Assembly (NCBI GenBank): GCA_002470465.1
Contig: DKMD01000038.1
Location: 37,683 to 101,682, forward strand
Source: Pluralibacter sp. UBA7423
GTDB lineage: Bacteria; Pseudomonadota; Gammaproteobacteria; Enterobacterales; Enterobacteriaceae
DNA: 64,000 bases
Direction of reading: 5' to 3'
How positions within the stretch are numbered: position 1 is the stretch's first letter; every line of letters starts with the position of its first letter. Both the position numbers and the translations under genes were made by a program. Positions 1-9,801 of the stretch are shown here, piece after piece. Under the pieces are notes generated by a model. The model did not search any database and was not told the DNA's origin. It was given only the letters and a program-made list of their open reading frames with translations.

Positions 1-435
1 CTCGCGCGCCTGCACCAGCAAATCGCTCGCGCCCGCGACCATGCGAGTAGCCTGCGCCAGCCGGTGATTATCGCCGCTCCGGTAGACGCCCTGCACCTGC
101 GGCTATACACGGTCGGTAGCCTGCCGGGAGATGTGCTGACGGCCTGCGGGATGCGCAACGCCTGGCACGGCGGCGGCGGGGCAGAAGGCAATGTTCTGGT
201 GGAACTGACACGCATCGCGGGCGTTGATGCCCGGTTGATCCTGCTGGTTGCGGCGGATCAACAGGACGCGGTTTCCCACTGGCAGCAAAGTCCACTGTGG
301 CGACGCTTGCCGTTAACCTCTCGCTATCCGATCGCGCGGATTGATCAGCAAATCAGCGATGCCGGAGCGCTGATCACCGCCGGACGTTTTGCCGATATCT
401 TCAGCCAGCTGATGGCGGGGTGGCGCGATGCATGA
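1..435 (+). CDS. FhuD-like iron-siderophore binding protein, C-terminal part
   Basis: The frame is open from the first base and ends at TGA 433-435, so only the last 144 residues are present. Residues such as GRFADIFSQL near the end, and the position directly before a FhuB-like permease, fit the C-terminal lobe of a periplasmic substrate-binding protein of the FhuD/FepB class, which delivers ferric siderophore to the inner-membrane permease. The stop overlaps the permease start by 8 bases, which indicates translational coupling in one operon. The usual ATPase partner (FhuC-like) is not in the window and probably lies upstream. The family call rests mainly on context because the N-terminal lobe and signal peptide are missing. 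Confidence 0.7.
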   Translation, partial: LARLHQQIARARDHASSLRQPVIIAAPVDALHLRLYTVGSLPGDVLTACGMRNAWHGGGGAEGNVLVELTRIAGVDARLILLVAADQQDAVSHWQQSPLWRRLPLTSRYPIARIDQQISDAGALITAGRFADIFSQLMAGWRDA

Positions 436-2413
436 ACCTTTTTCCCGCCGCCTCTCCTGGAGCGTTATCGGCGTACTGTGGCTGGTTTCGCTGCTGCTGG
501 CGGCCAGCGATGTGCTGCACCAGGGCGGGTTTGCCGCGCTGTTCAATGCCCACAACATTCAGCCGATGGCGATTATCCTGCACAGCATGTGGCTGCCGCG
601 GCAGGGGATGGCCATCGTTGGCGGGGCCACGCTCGGGCTGTGCGGCTGGCTGATGCAACGCGCGCTGCGCAACCCGCTGGCGGAGCCGATCACCCTCGGG
701 ATGACCTCCGGTGCGACGCTGGCGATGGGGCTGGCTTCGCTATGGCTACCGGCCCTGAGCGGCGGCATGCGGATGGGATTCATCATAGGCGGTGAACTGG
801 CGGCGCTGCTGCTGGTGTTGCTGCTTAGCTGGCGTCAGCGCCTCTCGCCGCTGGTGATGATTCAGGCCGGGATGATGATCAACTTATGGTGCGGCGCGCT
901 GACGATGCTGATCGCCATCATTAACGATCGTTTCCTGCTGACCGTCCTGATGTGGGGCGGCGGTTCGCTGGCCCAGGAAGACGGTCATCTGCTGCAGTCG
1001 CTGCTGCCGTGGCTGGCGCTGTGTCTGGGGCTACTGGTGCTAATGCTGCGTCCGCTGGAACTGCTACAGCTGCCGGAAACGATGGTTAACAGCCTCGGTG
1101 CTTCAGCGCTGCGGATCCGCACGGTGGCGGTATTGCTGGCGCTGGTGATGAGTGCGCTCATCATAAACGCCGTCGGGGTGATTGGCTTTATCGGTCTCGC
1201 CTCGCCGCATCTCGCCCGTTTTGGCGGCGCGCGCACCTCGCGCCAGCTGCTGCTGCACAGCGCCCTGACCGGCGCGGGTCTGCTGTGGTTTACCGACCTG
1301 TGCGTCTCCCGGGTTTCTCTGCTCAACGGCCAGCTACTGCCGACAGGAATGTTGACCGCGCTGATTGGCGGCCCGCTGCTGATCCTGCTGGCGCGCCATG
1401 CCCGCCAGCACACGCTTGATACGGCGCCACCCCCGCTGGCGGTGGAACATTCTGCCAGTTACCGGGTGCCGTGGGCTGTGGCGCTGGCCCTGCTGCTATC
1501 GGTGGCGATCTCGCTGTTTTTCGGCCGTGGGCTGAGCCACTGGCACTGGGCCCATTCGGCGGAGCTGGCGCAATTGCTGCCCCTGCGGCTACCGCGGCTA
1601 CTGGCGGCGATGAGCGCCGGTGCTCTGCTGGCCGGGGCTGGCGTACTGATGCAAAGGGTAAGCGGCAATCCCCTCGCCAGTCCTGAAGTGCTGGGTATTG
1701 GCGGCGGCGCGGCGATGGGGGTGACCGTTTATATTCTGCTTTTTCCCACTCACGGCAGCGCTTTTTTACTGCTCAGCAGCCTCTGTGGCGCGCTCATCAG
1801 CCTGCTGCTGACGATGTGGAACAGCCGCAGCAGCGCCTTTAATCCGCAGCGGGTGCTGCTCAATGGCGTCGCTCTCAACGCTCTGTGCCAGGCGGCGGTG
1901 AGCATTGTCATGCTTAATAACCTCGCTGCCAGCTCGATACTGCTGCCGTTGATGACCGGAAGCACCTATTACATCAGCGCGCCGCTGGCGCAGGCGCTGT
2001 TTGTCTCCACCCTGGTTCTGCTGGCGCTGACGCCGCTGCTGCGCCGCTGGCTGACGCTCCTGCCGCTCGGCGGCGTGGCCGGTTCGTTGGGGCTCTCACT
2101 TCCGCGCGCCCGTTTCGGGGTGCTGGCACTGGCGGCATTGATGACCGGGCTCGCCACGCTGCTGGTCGGCCCGGTGTCGTTTATCGGCCTGCTCGGGCCA
2201 CATCTGGCTCGTAAAGTCGGCGTCAAAGGTGCGCTGGCGCAGCTTTACACCGCTGCGCTGCTGTCCGCCTGCATCATGACCTTCGCCGACTGGCTGGGGC
2301 GCAATGCGCTCTATCCACGTCAGCTGCCGGTCGGGCTGGTGGCGTCACTGATCGGCGTTCCGCTGCTGGTCTGGCCGTTGATGCGCGCGAAGCGCCAGCG
2401 CGGCGGCGAATAA
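428..2413 (+). CDS. FhuB-like double-length ferric siderophore permease
   Basis: This 661-residue protein has the length of FhuB (about 660), in which two FecCD-type permease halves are fused. The duplication is visible: the loop GFIGLASPHLAR at about residue 253 recurs as SFIGLLGPHLAR at about residue 584. These are the cytoplasmic coupling loops that contact the ATPase in the BtuC/FhuB family. The rest is almost entirely hydrophobic helices, about ten per half. It should move ferric hydroxamate-type siderophores across the inner membrane. The ATG at 428 lies inside the end of the upstream binding-protein gene. The substrate cannot be read from sequence. A true fhuB sits in fhuACDB, whereas this copy is followed by an exporter, so it is probably a paralogue serving a locally encoded siderophore system. 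Confidence 0.87.
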   Translation: MHEPFSRRLSWSVIGVLWLVSLLLAASDVLHQGGFAALFNAHNIQPMAIILHSMWLPRQGMAIVGGATLGLCGWLMQRALRNPLAEPITLGMTSGATLAMGLASLWLPALSGGMRMGFIIGGELAALLLVLLLSWRQRLSPLVMIQAGMMINLWCGALTMLIAIINDRFLLTVLMWGGGSLAQEDGHLLQSLLPWLALCLGLLVLMLRPLELLQLPETMVNSLGASALRIRTVAVLLALVMSALIINAVGVIGFIGLASPHLARFGGARTSRQLLLHSALTGAGLLWFTDLCVSRVSLLNGQLLPTGMLTALIGGPLLILLARHARQHTLDTAPPPLAVEHSASYRVPWAVALALLLSVAISLFFGRGLSHWHWAHSAELAQLLPLRLPRLLAAMSAGALLAGAGVLMQRVSGNPLASPEVLGIGGGAAMGVTVYILLFPTHGSAFLLLSSLCGALISLLLTMWNSRSSAFNPQRVLLNGVALNALCQAAVSIVMLNNLAASSILLPLMTGSTYYISAPLAQALFVSTLVLLALTPLLRRWLTLLPLGGVAGSLGLSLPRARFGVLALAALMTGLATLLVGPVSFIGLLGPHLARKVGVKGALAQLYTAALLSACIMTFADWLGRNALYPRQLPVGLVASLIGVPLLVWPLMRAKRQRGGE

Positions 2414-2444
2414 CAAAGAATAAGCAATGAAAAAGGAATGATGC

Positions 2445-4037
2445 ATGTCGGTTTTGTTGATTTTGTTTCGTATGGTCGGCGGCTGGCTGCTGCTGGCGGT
2501 CGTTGCCGGGATAATCAGCGGCTTTAGCAATGCATCGCTGCTGGCGATGATTAACCACAGCCTGACGCTGCCGCAGGCGAAAAGCGGGTTGGGGCCGGGG
2601 GTGCAGTTCACGCTGCTGGCCCTGCTGATGCTGGCCACCCGGGTACTATCCCAGACCACCTTTATGTATCTCGGGCAGAAGGTGAAAGCGCGGCTTCGCG
2701 GCGAACTGACCCGGCACGTCAGCGAGACTCGCTGGCTCCAGCTGGAGAGCGCCGGCATGGCAAAAACGATCTCGGTACTGACCCAGGATCTCGATACCCT
2801 GGTGGTGTTTTTCGTCAGCCTGCCGAATCTGTTTATCTATGGTGCGGTGATCGTCGGTTGCCTGGTTTACCTTTCAACTCTCTCGATCGGCGTCCTTGCG
2901 CTGGCGCTGGCCGCCATTATTCTTGGCACCCTCGGCTATCACGCCGCCCACGGCAGGGCCATTGGCCTGCTGCGCCAGTCGCGACAGCGGGAAGATACCC
3001 TGATTCAGCAGTGCAAAAAGCTGTTTGATGGCGGGCGTGAGTACCGGCTGAATGCCTCCCGCCGCCGCCAGTTCGTCTATGGTGAGCTGGCTGACAATAT
3101 TGAGGCTGTCCGCCGGGAGCGCACCCGCGGCTATGTCCTGTACGGGCTGGCCACCAGCTGGGGCAGCATTCTGTTTTTTGCCTTTATCGGCCTGGTGCTC
3201 TTTGGCCTGCGCGAGTCGCTGACGCTCTCACCGGCGGCGATCACCGGCTACGTCATGATCTTTCTCTACATGATTGTGCCGGTTGAAGGGGTGCTGTCGT
3301 CGCTACCGACCATTGCCAGCGCCCGGGTGGCGCTGCAGCGGGTACAGCTCCTGCGTGATGAGCTGCCGCCGGAGCAGCCGCAGCGCCCGCTGGCGGCGGA
3401 ACCATTTCGCTCCCTGACGCTCAGCGAGGTGTGCTATCAATATCAGGGGGAGGACGGGGAACGCTTTACTCTCGGGCCGCTGAATCTGGAATTCACTCCC
3501 GGAGAGCTGGTGTTTGTGGTCGGCGGTAACGGCAGCGGCAAAACCACCCTTGCCAGTTTGCTGGCAGGGCTTTATCCGCCTGATAGCGGGGCCATTTTGC
3601 TTAACGACCACACCGTCGCGGCCGACCAGCAGGAGGCGTATCGCCAGCTGTTCTCGGCGGTATTCAGCGATTTTTTCCTTTTTGATGACGTGGCGTTTGT
3701 GCATGAACGCACGCCAGAGCAGGTTGACCGGCTGCTGCAGTTGCTCAAGCTCAGCCATAAAGTACGCTTTCAGGACGGTCGTTTCTCCACGACCGCCCTC
3801 TCGCAGGGGCAGCGAAAACGGCTGGCGCTCCTGCAGGCGTGGCTGGAGGAACGGCCGCTGTATCTGTTCGATGAGTGGGCTGCCGATCAGGACCCGGAGT
3901 TCAAAGCGGTGTTTTACCTTGAGCTGCTGCCGATGCTGAAGGCTGAGGGTAAAACCATCATCGCCATCACCCACGACGACCGCTATTTTCACCTGGCGGA
4001 TCGGCTGATTAAGCTGGAGTCGGGGCAGGTCGTGTAG
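2445..4037 (+). CDS. SyrD/PvdE/YojI-family peptide or siderophore export ABC transporter
   Basis: A 530-residue fused membrane and ATPase half-transporter. Six hydrophobic segments occupy about residues 1-300. The nucleotide-binding domain follows, with Walker A GGNGSGKTT near 360, signature LSQGQ near 453, Walker B ending in FDEWAADQDP near 475 and an H-loop THDD near 509. The FDEWAADQDP string is characteristic of the cyclic-peptide/siderophore exporter group (YojI, PvdE, SyrD). A good ribosome-binding site (AAAGGA) precedes ATG 2445, and the gap from the permease is only 31 bases. Coupling of an importer with this exporter suggests export or recycling of a siderophore (inference). The substrate is unknown. 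Confidence 0.85.
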   Translation: MSVLLILFRMVGGWLLLAVVAGIISGFSNASLLAMINHSLTLPQAKSGLGPGVQFTLLALLMLATRVLSQTTFMYLGQKVKARLRGELTRHVSETRWLQLESAGMAKTISVLTQDLDTLVVFFVSLPNLFIYGAVIVGCLVYLSTLSIGVLALALAAIILGTLGYHAAHGRAIGLLRQSRQREDTLIQQCKKLFDGGREYRLNASRRRQFVYGELADNIEAVRRERTRGYVLYGLATSWGSILFFAFIGLVLFGLRESLTLSPAAITGYVMIFLYMIVPVEGVLSSLPTIASARVALQRVQLLRDELPPEQPQRPLAAEPFRSLTLSEVCYQYQGEDGERFTLGPLNLEFTPGELVFVVGGNGSGKTTLASLLAGLYPPDSGAILLNDHTVAADQQEAYRQLFSAVFSDFFLFDDVAFVHERTPEQVDRLLQLLKLSHKVRFQDGRFSTTALSQGQRKRLALLQAWLEERPLYLFDEWAADQDPEFKAVFYLELLPMLKAEGKTIIAITHDDRYFHLADRLIKLESGQVV

Positions 4038-4052
4038 TCTGCAATAACGGTA

Positions 4053-4075
4053 CTAACCCCTCCAGACGGGGTTAG
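4053..4075 (+). terminator. Hairpin after the exporter gene
   Basis: CTAACCCC (4053-4060) and GGGGTTAG (4068-4075) form a perfect 8-bp stem with a 7-base loop, 15 bases past the stop codon. No T-run follows, so it is either a weak terminator or an RNA 3' stabilising structure. Confidence 0.5.
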
Positions 4076-4265
4076 TCGCTGCCATGTCTGCCGCTTCGCT
4101 CAATGATGACGAGGTGTTTCCTTCGCCATACCCCGACATGCTTTCTCCACAATCCTGCCACAATGATTAACTGACTTTGCACTCGTCCTGGATTGGCTGA
4201 CTGAGCGGGCGACATACTTAAACCTGTAAACGCTTCTACATCCACGATTCTGCGAGGGTTTAAAA

Positions 4266-4541
4266 ATGAAAACGACTTCTCTGCTGACAGGTGCAGTTTT
4301 TATGCTGATTTCCGGTGCGGCGCTGGCCGCGGGTCCAAAACAGGTTGATGCCGATCGGGCCAGCGGGCTACAGGAAATGGGTACCGTTCAGGTATCCGGG
4401 ATTGCTGGCTCATCAGATGATGCGGTGCGTGCGCTGAAAGCGAAAGCCGCGCAAGATAATGCGGGCCATTACCAGATTGTTGCGATGGGCAACGGAGGGG
4501 ACTCCAGCCTGTGGGACGGCACGGCAATTCTCTATAAATAA
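4266..4541 (+). CDS. YhcN/BhsA-family (DUF1471) small periplasmic stress protein
   Basis: A 91-residue protein with a clear signal peptide (about residues 1-22, ending ALA-AG) followed by one small domain containing GTVQVSGI and ending GTAILYK, the pattern of the YhcN/BhsA/McbA family of short exported enterobacterial proteins. Relatives respond to acid, peroxide or biofilm conditions, and their biochemical activity is unclear. The start has a GAGGG ribosome site 8 bases upstream. It has its own upstream gap of about 230 bases and a strong terminator behind it, so it is probably monocistronic. Which of the many paralogues it represents cannot be decided from sequence alone. Confidence 0.85.
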   Translation: MKTTSLLTGAVFMLISGAALAAGPKQVDADRASGLQEMGTVQVSGIAGSSDDAVRALKAKAAQDNAGHYQIVAMGNGGDSSLWDGTAILYK

Positions 4542-4572
4542 CCGTTTTACCTCCAGTAGCCAGACCCTCGAC

Positions 4573-4603
4573 AAAGCCTCATGTGCCCACATGAGGCTTT
4601 TTT
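4573..4603 (+). terminator. Rho-independent terminator
   Basis: A 13-bp perfect stem (4573-4585 with 4588-4600) and a 2-base loop as read, followed by a T-run. It closes the DUF1471 gene and insulates the tdc region. Confidence 0.9.
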
Positions 4604-5014
4604 GTGAGCAGCGCCCGCTTGTTGTAAAAGTGTGGTAGTTGTTTCTTATTGGTTGCTAAATATTCATCGGGTTGATGATTTAAAGATTGAGAAATGTGCT
4701 TCTGTAACAATACGCGTGATCGCTATCGTATTTTATAGCCACCTTTATGGTCCTCTTTAAATTATTTTTATTTATTAAAATAAAGATAGATAATAAAGTG
4801 ATGAAAATATATACCGAAAATGCGATGAATATAGCCGGTTAAACAAATTGTGAATAATTAGTGTGACGCGATTTATCGCCATAAAATAAAGTTATGCGCT
4901 TGATGTTTATTGACTCTGGTCAGGCTATTGTTGAATTGATAATTCATTAACACATTGTATATAAAGAGTAATCCTAAATAATGTGAGCTGATGCAGGCAA
5001 CCCTTCCGGTGAAT
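4604..5014. other. AT-rich upstream region of tdcA
   Basis: No convincing gene is visible. E. coli encodes the small activator TdcR divergently here; no open frame of that kind (about 114 codons) is present. The stretch is rich in A/T runs, which suits the IHF/TdcA-type bending region described before tdcA in E. coli. I could not identify individual IHF or TdcA sites with confidence. Confidence 0.6.
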
Positions 5015-5030
5015 TGTGAGTGATCGCACA
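5015..5030 (+). promoter_or_regulatory. CRP-binding site of the tdc promoter
   Basis: TGTGA (5015-5019), six bases, then GCACA (5026-5030), a 9/10 match to TGTGA-N6-TCACA. A TAGAAT box at 5053-5058 (5/6 of TATAAT) predicts a start near 5066, which centres the site at about -43.5, the class II position known for E. coli tdcA. CRP dependence would fit catabolite repression of the operon. Confidence 0.8.
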
Positions 5031-5091
5031 TACGCCGCTATATTTAATTTACTAGAATTCAGCCCGAAGAAAGGAATATGGACTGAGTACT

Positions 5092-6030
5092 ATGGATAAT
5101 ATTCTTCTGCCAAAAACGCAGCACCTTGTCGTGTTTCAGGAAGTGATCCGCTGTGGCTCGATTGGCTCAGCGGCAAAACAGCTCAGGCTCACGCAACCGG
5201 CGGTCAGTAAAATTATCAATGACGTTGAGTATTATTTCGGCACTGAATTGATGATTCGAAAAAACACCGGGGTAACGCTAACCAGCGCCGGGCAGGTGCT
5301 GCTGGCCTATGCGGAATCCATCACCCGTGAAATGAAGAATATGGTCAGTGAGATCAACAGCCTCAGCGCAGGCGGCGTGGTTGATGTTTCCTTTGGCTTT
5401 CCGTCGCTTATCGGCTTTACGTTTTTGCCGGGCATGATGAAAACGTTCAAGGAGCTGTTTCCGACGGCGCAGGTTTCCATGTTCGAAGCGCAGCTTTCCT
5501 CCTTCCTGCCCGCGCTGCGCGATGGTCGTCTCGACTTCGCGATTGGCACGCTGGACGATGACATGCAGCTCCAGGACCTGCACGTGGAACCGTTGTTTGA
5601 AACGGAATTTGTGGTGGTGGCAAGCCGGTCCCGAACATGCGGGGGAGCGATCCGACTTGATTCGTTGCAGAACGAACAGTGGGTCCTCCCGCACACGGAA
5701 ATGGGATACTACAAGCAACTGCTCGCCATTCTTCAGCAACACCACATCAACCCAGACCATATTGTTAAAACCGACTCGGTCGTGACGATTTATAACCTCG
5801 TGATGAACGCCGATTTCCTGACCGTCATTCCCTGTGATATGACGACGCCTTTCGGCTCAGAACAGTTTATTACGCTGCCGCTGAAGGATGTATTACCGAT
5901 GGCCCGCTACGCCGCCATTTGGTCGAAAAATTACAGTATTAAAAAATCGGCTTCAGTATTAGTGGGGCTGGCAAAGCATTACTCAGAACAAAATTTTACC
6001 CGGCGAAGGCCGGTGACAGAAATAAATTAA
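5092..6030 (+). CDS. tdcA: LysR-type activator of the tdc operon
   Basis: 312 residues, the E. coli TdcA length, with closely matching sequence. An N-terminal winged helix-turn-helix (about residues 10-65: GSIGSAAKQLRLTQPAVSKII) is followed by a LysR substrate-binding domain. It is the first gene of the operon and activates it together with CRP, IHF and, in E. coli, TdcR. The start at 5092 aligns with the E. coli N-terminus (ILLPKTQHLVVFQEVIR). Its ribosome site is weak: the clear AAGGA (5071-5075) lies 16 bases upstream, just before a two-codon ATG-GAC-TGA. The next gene follows after 94 bases. Confidence 0.96.
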   Translation: MDNILLPKTQHLVVFQEVIRCGSIGSAAKQLRLTQPAVSKIINDVEYYFGTELMIRKNTGVTLTSAGQVLLAYAESITREMKNMVSEINSLSAGGVVDVSFGFPSLIGFTFLPGMMKTFKELFPTAQVSMFEAQLSSFLPALRDGRLDFAIGTLDDDMQLQDLHVEPLFETEFVVVASRSRTCGGAIRLDSLQNEQWVLPHTEMGYYKQLLAILQQHHINPDHIVKTDSVVTIYNLVMNADFLTVIPCDMTTPFGSEQFITLPLKDVLPMARYAAIWSKNYSIKKSASVLVGLAKHYSEQNFTRRRPVTEIN

Positions 6031-6124
6031 ATAAGCATTAAACCCTATGCGGAGTGCTCAGGTTTGAGCCTCTAATGACCTGATATTGCCTGAAATTCAG
6101 ATGAGTTTCTGAAAAGAGGATGTT

Positions 6125-7114
6125 ATGCATATTACTTACGATCTTCCGGTTACCCTCGATGATATTCAGCAGGCAAAGCATCGCCTTGCCGGTAAAATAT
6201 ATAAGACAGGCATGCCCCGCTCAAATTATCTGAGCGAACGCTGTAAAGGTGAAATTTACCTGAAGTTTGAAAACATGCAGCGCACCGGCTCATTTAAAAT
6301 TCGCGGGGCGTTTAATAAGCTGAGTTCGTTAACGATGGAAGAGCGCCGTAAAGGCGTGGTCGCCTGTTCCGCCGGGAACCACGCGCAGGGCGTATCGCTC
6401 TCCTGTGCGATGCTCGGGATTGACGGCAAAGTCGTGATGCCGCGCGGTGCCCCGAAATCCAAAGTGGCTGCCACCCAGGATTATTCGGCAGAAGTGATCC
6501 TGCACGGCGACAACTTCAACGACACGATTGCCAAAGTCAGCGAAATTGTGGAAATGGAAGGGCGGATTTTCATCCCACCGTACGATGACCGATACGTGAT
6601 TGCAGGCCAGGGCACCATTGGCCTCGAAATCCTTCAGGACCTCTATGACGTTGACAACGTGATTGTGCCGATTGGCGGCGGCGGCCTGATTGCCGGGATT
6701 GCCACGGCGATCAAATCCATTAATCCGACCATTAAAATCATCGGCGTGCAGTCCGAGAACGTGCACGGTATGGCTGCTTCCTGGCGTGCAGGCACTATCA
6801 CCAACCATCGTCTGAATCCGACGCTTGCCGACGGCTGTGACGTGGCGCGTCCGGGCAATCTGACCTTTGAAATTGTTCGTGAGCTGGTGGATGACATCGT
6901 GCTGGTCACCGAAGACGAAATCCGCGACAGCATGATTGCGCTTATCCAGCGCAACAAAGTGATTACCGAAGGCGCCGGTGCCCTGGCTTCCGCCGCGCTG
7001 CTCAGCGGTAAGCTGGATGACTACATTCAGCACCGTAAAACCGTCAGCATTATTTCTGGCGGCAATATCGATCTTTCCCGCGTTTCACAAATTACCGGAT
7101 TAGTTGGGGCATAA
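6125..7114 (+). CDS. tdcB: Catabolic threonine dehydratase
   Basis: 329 residues, the expected full length. This PLP enzyme converts L-threonine to 2-oxobutanoate and ammonia, and acts on serine too. The PLP lysine is in SFKIRGA (Lys58), and the phosphate-binding glycine loop GGGGLIAG lies near residue 185. It lacks the C-terminal regulatory domain of biosynthetic IlvA, as expected for the AMP-activated catabolic form. A strong AGAGGA site precedes ATG 6125. It is the first catabolic enzyme of the tdc pathway; its product feeds TdcE and then TdcD. Confidence 0.97.
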   Translation: MHITYDLPVTLDDIQQAKHRLAGKIYKTGMPRSNYLSERCKGEIYLKFENMQRTGSFKIRGAFNKLSSLTMEERRKGVVACSAGNHAQGVSLSCAMLGIDGKVVMPRGAPKSKVAATQDYSAEVILHGDNFNDTIAKVSEIVEMEGRIFIPPYDDRYVIAGQGTIGLEILQDLYDVDNVIVPIGGGGLIAGIATAIKSINPTIKIIGVQSENVHGMAASWRAGTITNHRLNPTLADGCDVARPGNLTFEIVRELVDDIVLVTEDEIRDSMIALIQRNKVITEGAGALASAALLSGKLDDYIQHRKTVSIISGGNIDLSRVSQITGLVGA

Positions 7115-7151
7115 TGCCCCGCTTTGACAGGTTTCGGAACATTTTCGCTAA

Positions 7152-8492
<1,341 letters not shown>

Positions 8493-8510
8493 TTCCTGAT
8501 ACCCCAATAA

Positions 8511-8536
8511 ACTCAGGCTGCATTCGCAGTCTGAGT
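8511..8536 (+). promoter_or_regulatory. Intercistronic hairpin between tdcC and tdcD
   Basis: ACTCAGGCTGC (8511-8521) pairs with GCAGTCTGAGT (8526-8536) around a 4-base loop, an 11-bp stem with one G-U pair. A short CTTT follows. It could stabilise the upstream mRNA or partly terminate transcription, setting a lower level for tdcDEG. Confidence 0.6.
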
Positions 8537-8572
8537 CTTTCATCACGAAACAAGGACGAGCGGAGAATTCAA

Positions 8573-9781
8573 ATGATTGAGTTTCCTGTGGTGCTGGTCA
8601 TTAATTGCGGATCGTCTTCCATTAAATTTTCTGTAATGGATGCTGATTCTCAGGATGTATTACTGACGGGCATTGTCGAAGGCGTTAATACTGACGTTGC
8701 CACTTTACGTATTAATGAAAATGACCCTGTTGAATTGAATCACCAGGATTACGAATGTGCGCTGGGGGCGATTACCGACGAATTAGATAAACGTCAATTA
8801 CTGAACAGCGTCACGTTAATTGGCCATCGGATTGCCCACGGCGGCAGCATATTCAGTGAATCGGTAGTCATTACCGATGAAGTTATTGAACTTATTCGCC
8901 AGGTATCGCCGCTGGCTCCGCTGCACAATTTCGCCAACTTAAGCGGCGTGGAGTGTGCCAGACGCCTTTTTCCTGGCGTGCAGCAGGTGGCGGTATTTGA
9001 CACCAGCTTCCACCAGACGCTGGAGCCGGAAGCTTATCTCTACGGTCTGCCGTGGCGCTATTTCGAAGAGTATGGCGTGCGTCGCTACGGCTTTCACGGC
9101 ACCTCACACCGCTATGTGTCGCAGCGCGCCTGTGACCTGCTGGGTCTTGAAGAACAAAACTCAGGCCTGGTGATTGCTCACCTGGGTAACGGCGCCTCGA
9201 TTTGCGCGGTACGCGACGGCAAAAGCGTCGACACCTCGATGGGTATGACGCCGCTCGAAGGGCTGATGATGGGCACCCGCTGCGGCGACGTGGACTTCGG
9301 TGCAATGGCCTGGATTGCTGGCCAGACCGGGCAATCCCTGAGCGACCTTGAGCGCGTGGTGAATAAAGAGTCCGGCCTGCTTGGCATATCCGGGCTTTCC
9401 TCGGATCTACGGGTGCTGGAAAAGGCCTGGCATGACGGCCATTACCACGCGCGCCTGGCGATCAAAACATTCGTCCACCGAATTGCCCGCCACATTGGCG
9501 GCCACGCGATGGCGCTTAAGCGCCTCGACGGCCTCATTTTCACCGGCGGAATTGGCGAAAACTCAACGCTCATTCGCCAGCTGGTCGTGGAACATCTGGA
9601 GGTGCTGGGCATTCAGCTCGATCCCATGAAAAACCGGCTGCCGGGGAAAGAAGGTGAGCGAATTATCTCGCGGCCAGAATCCCGGGCTGCCTGCGCGGTG
9701 ATCCCAACCAACGAAGAACAGATGATCGCGATGGATGCGATCGCGCTTGGACACATTCACGCTTCGGCAGAATACGCCTGA
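8573..9781 (+). CDS. tdcD: Propionate/acetate kinase
   Basis: 402 residues, identical in length to E. coli TdcD. The acetokinase-family N-terminal motif [15 protein letters not shown] and the [13 protein letters not shown] block are present, as is the C-terminal [10 protein letters not shown] signature. It makes ATP from propionyl phosphate and ADP, the energy-yielding step of anaerobic threonine fermentation. It ends 20 bases before tdcE. Confidence 0.96.
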   Translation: MIEFPVVLVINCGSSSIKFSVMDADSQDVLLTGIVEGVNTDVATLRINENDPVELNHQDYECALGAITDELDKRQLLNSVTLIGHRIAHGGSIFSESVVITDEVIELIRQVSPLAPLHNFANLSGVECARRLFPGVQQVAVFDTSFHQTLEPEAYLYGLPWRYFEEYGVRRYGFHGTSHRYVSQRACDLLGLEEQNSGLVIAHLGNGASICAVRDGKSVDTSMGMTPLEGLMMGTRCGDVDFGAMAWIAGQTGQSLSDLERVVNKESGLLGISGLSSDLRVLEKAWHDGHYHARLAIKTFVHRIARHIGGHAMALKRLDGLIFTGGIGENSTLIRQLVVEHLEVLGIQLDPMKNRLPGKEGERIISRPESRAACAVIPTNEEQMIAMDAIALGHIHASAEYA

Positions 9782-9801
9782 CGTTAAGAGAGAGCTATTT
9801 C

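Noticed and set aside
5078..5086. Two-codon ATG-GAC-TGA before tdcA as a regulatory mini-ORF
   Set aside because: AAGGA is only 2 bases from this ATG, too close for good initiation. Probably chance, though it may affect the tdcA ribosome site.
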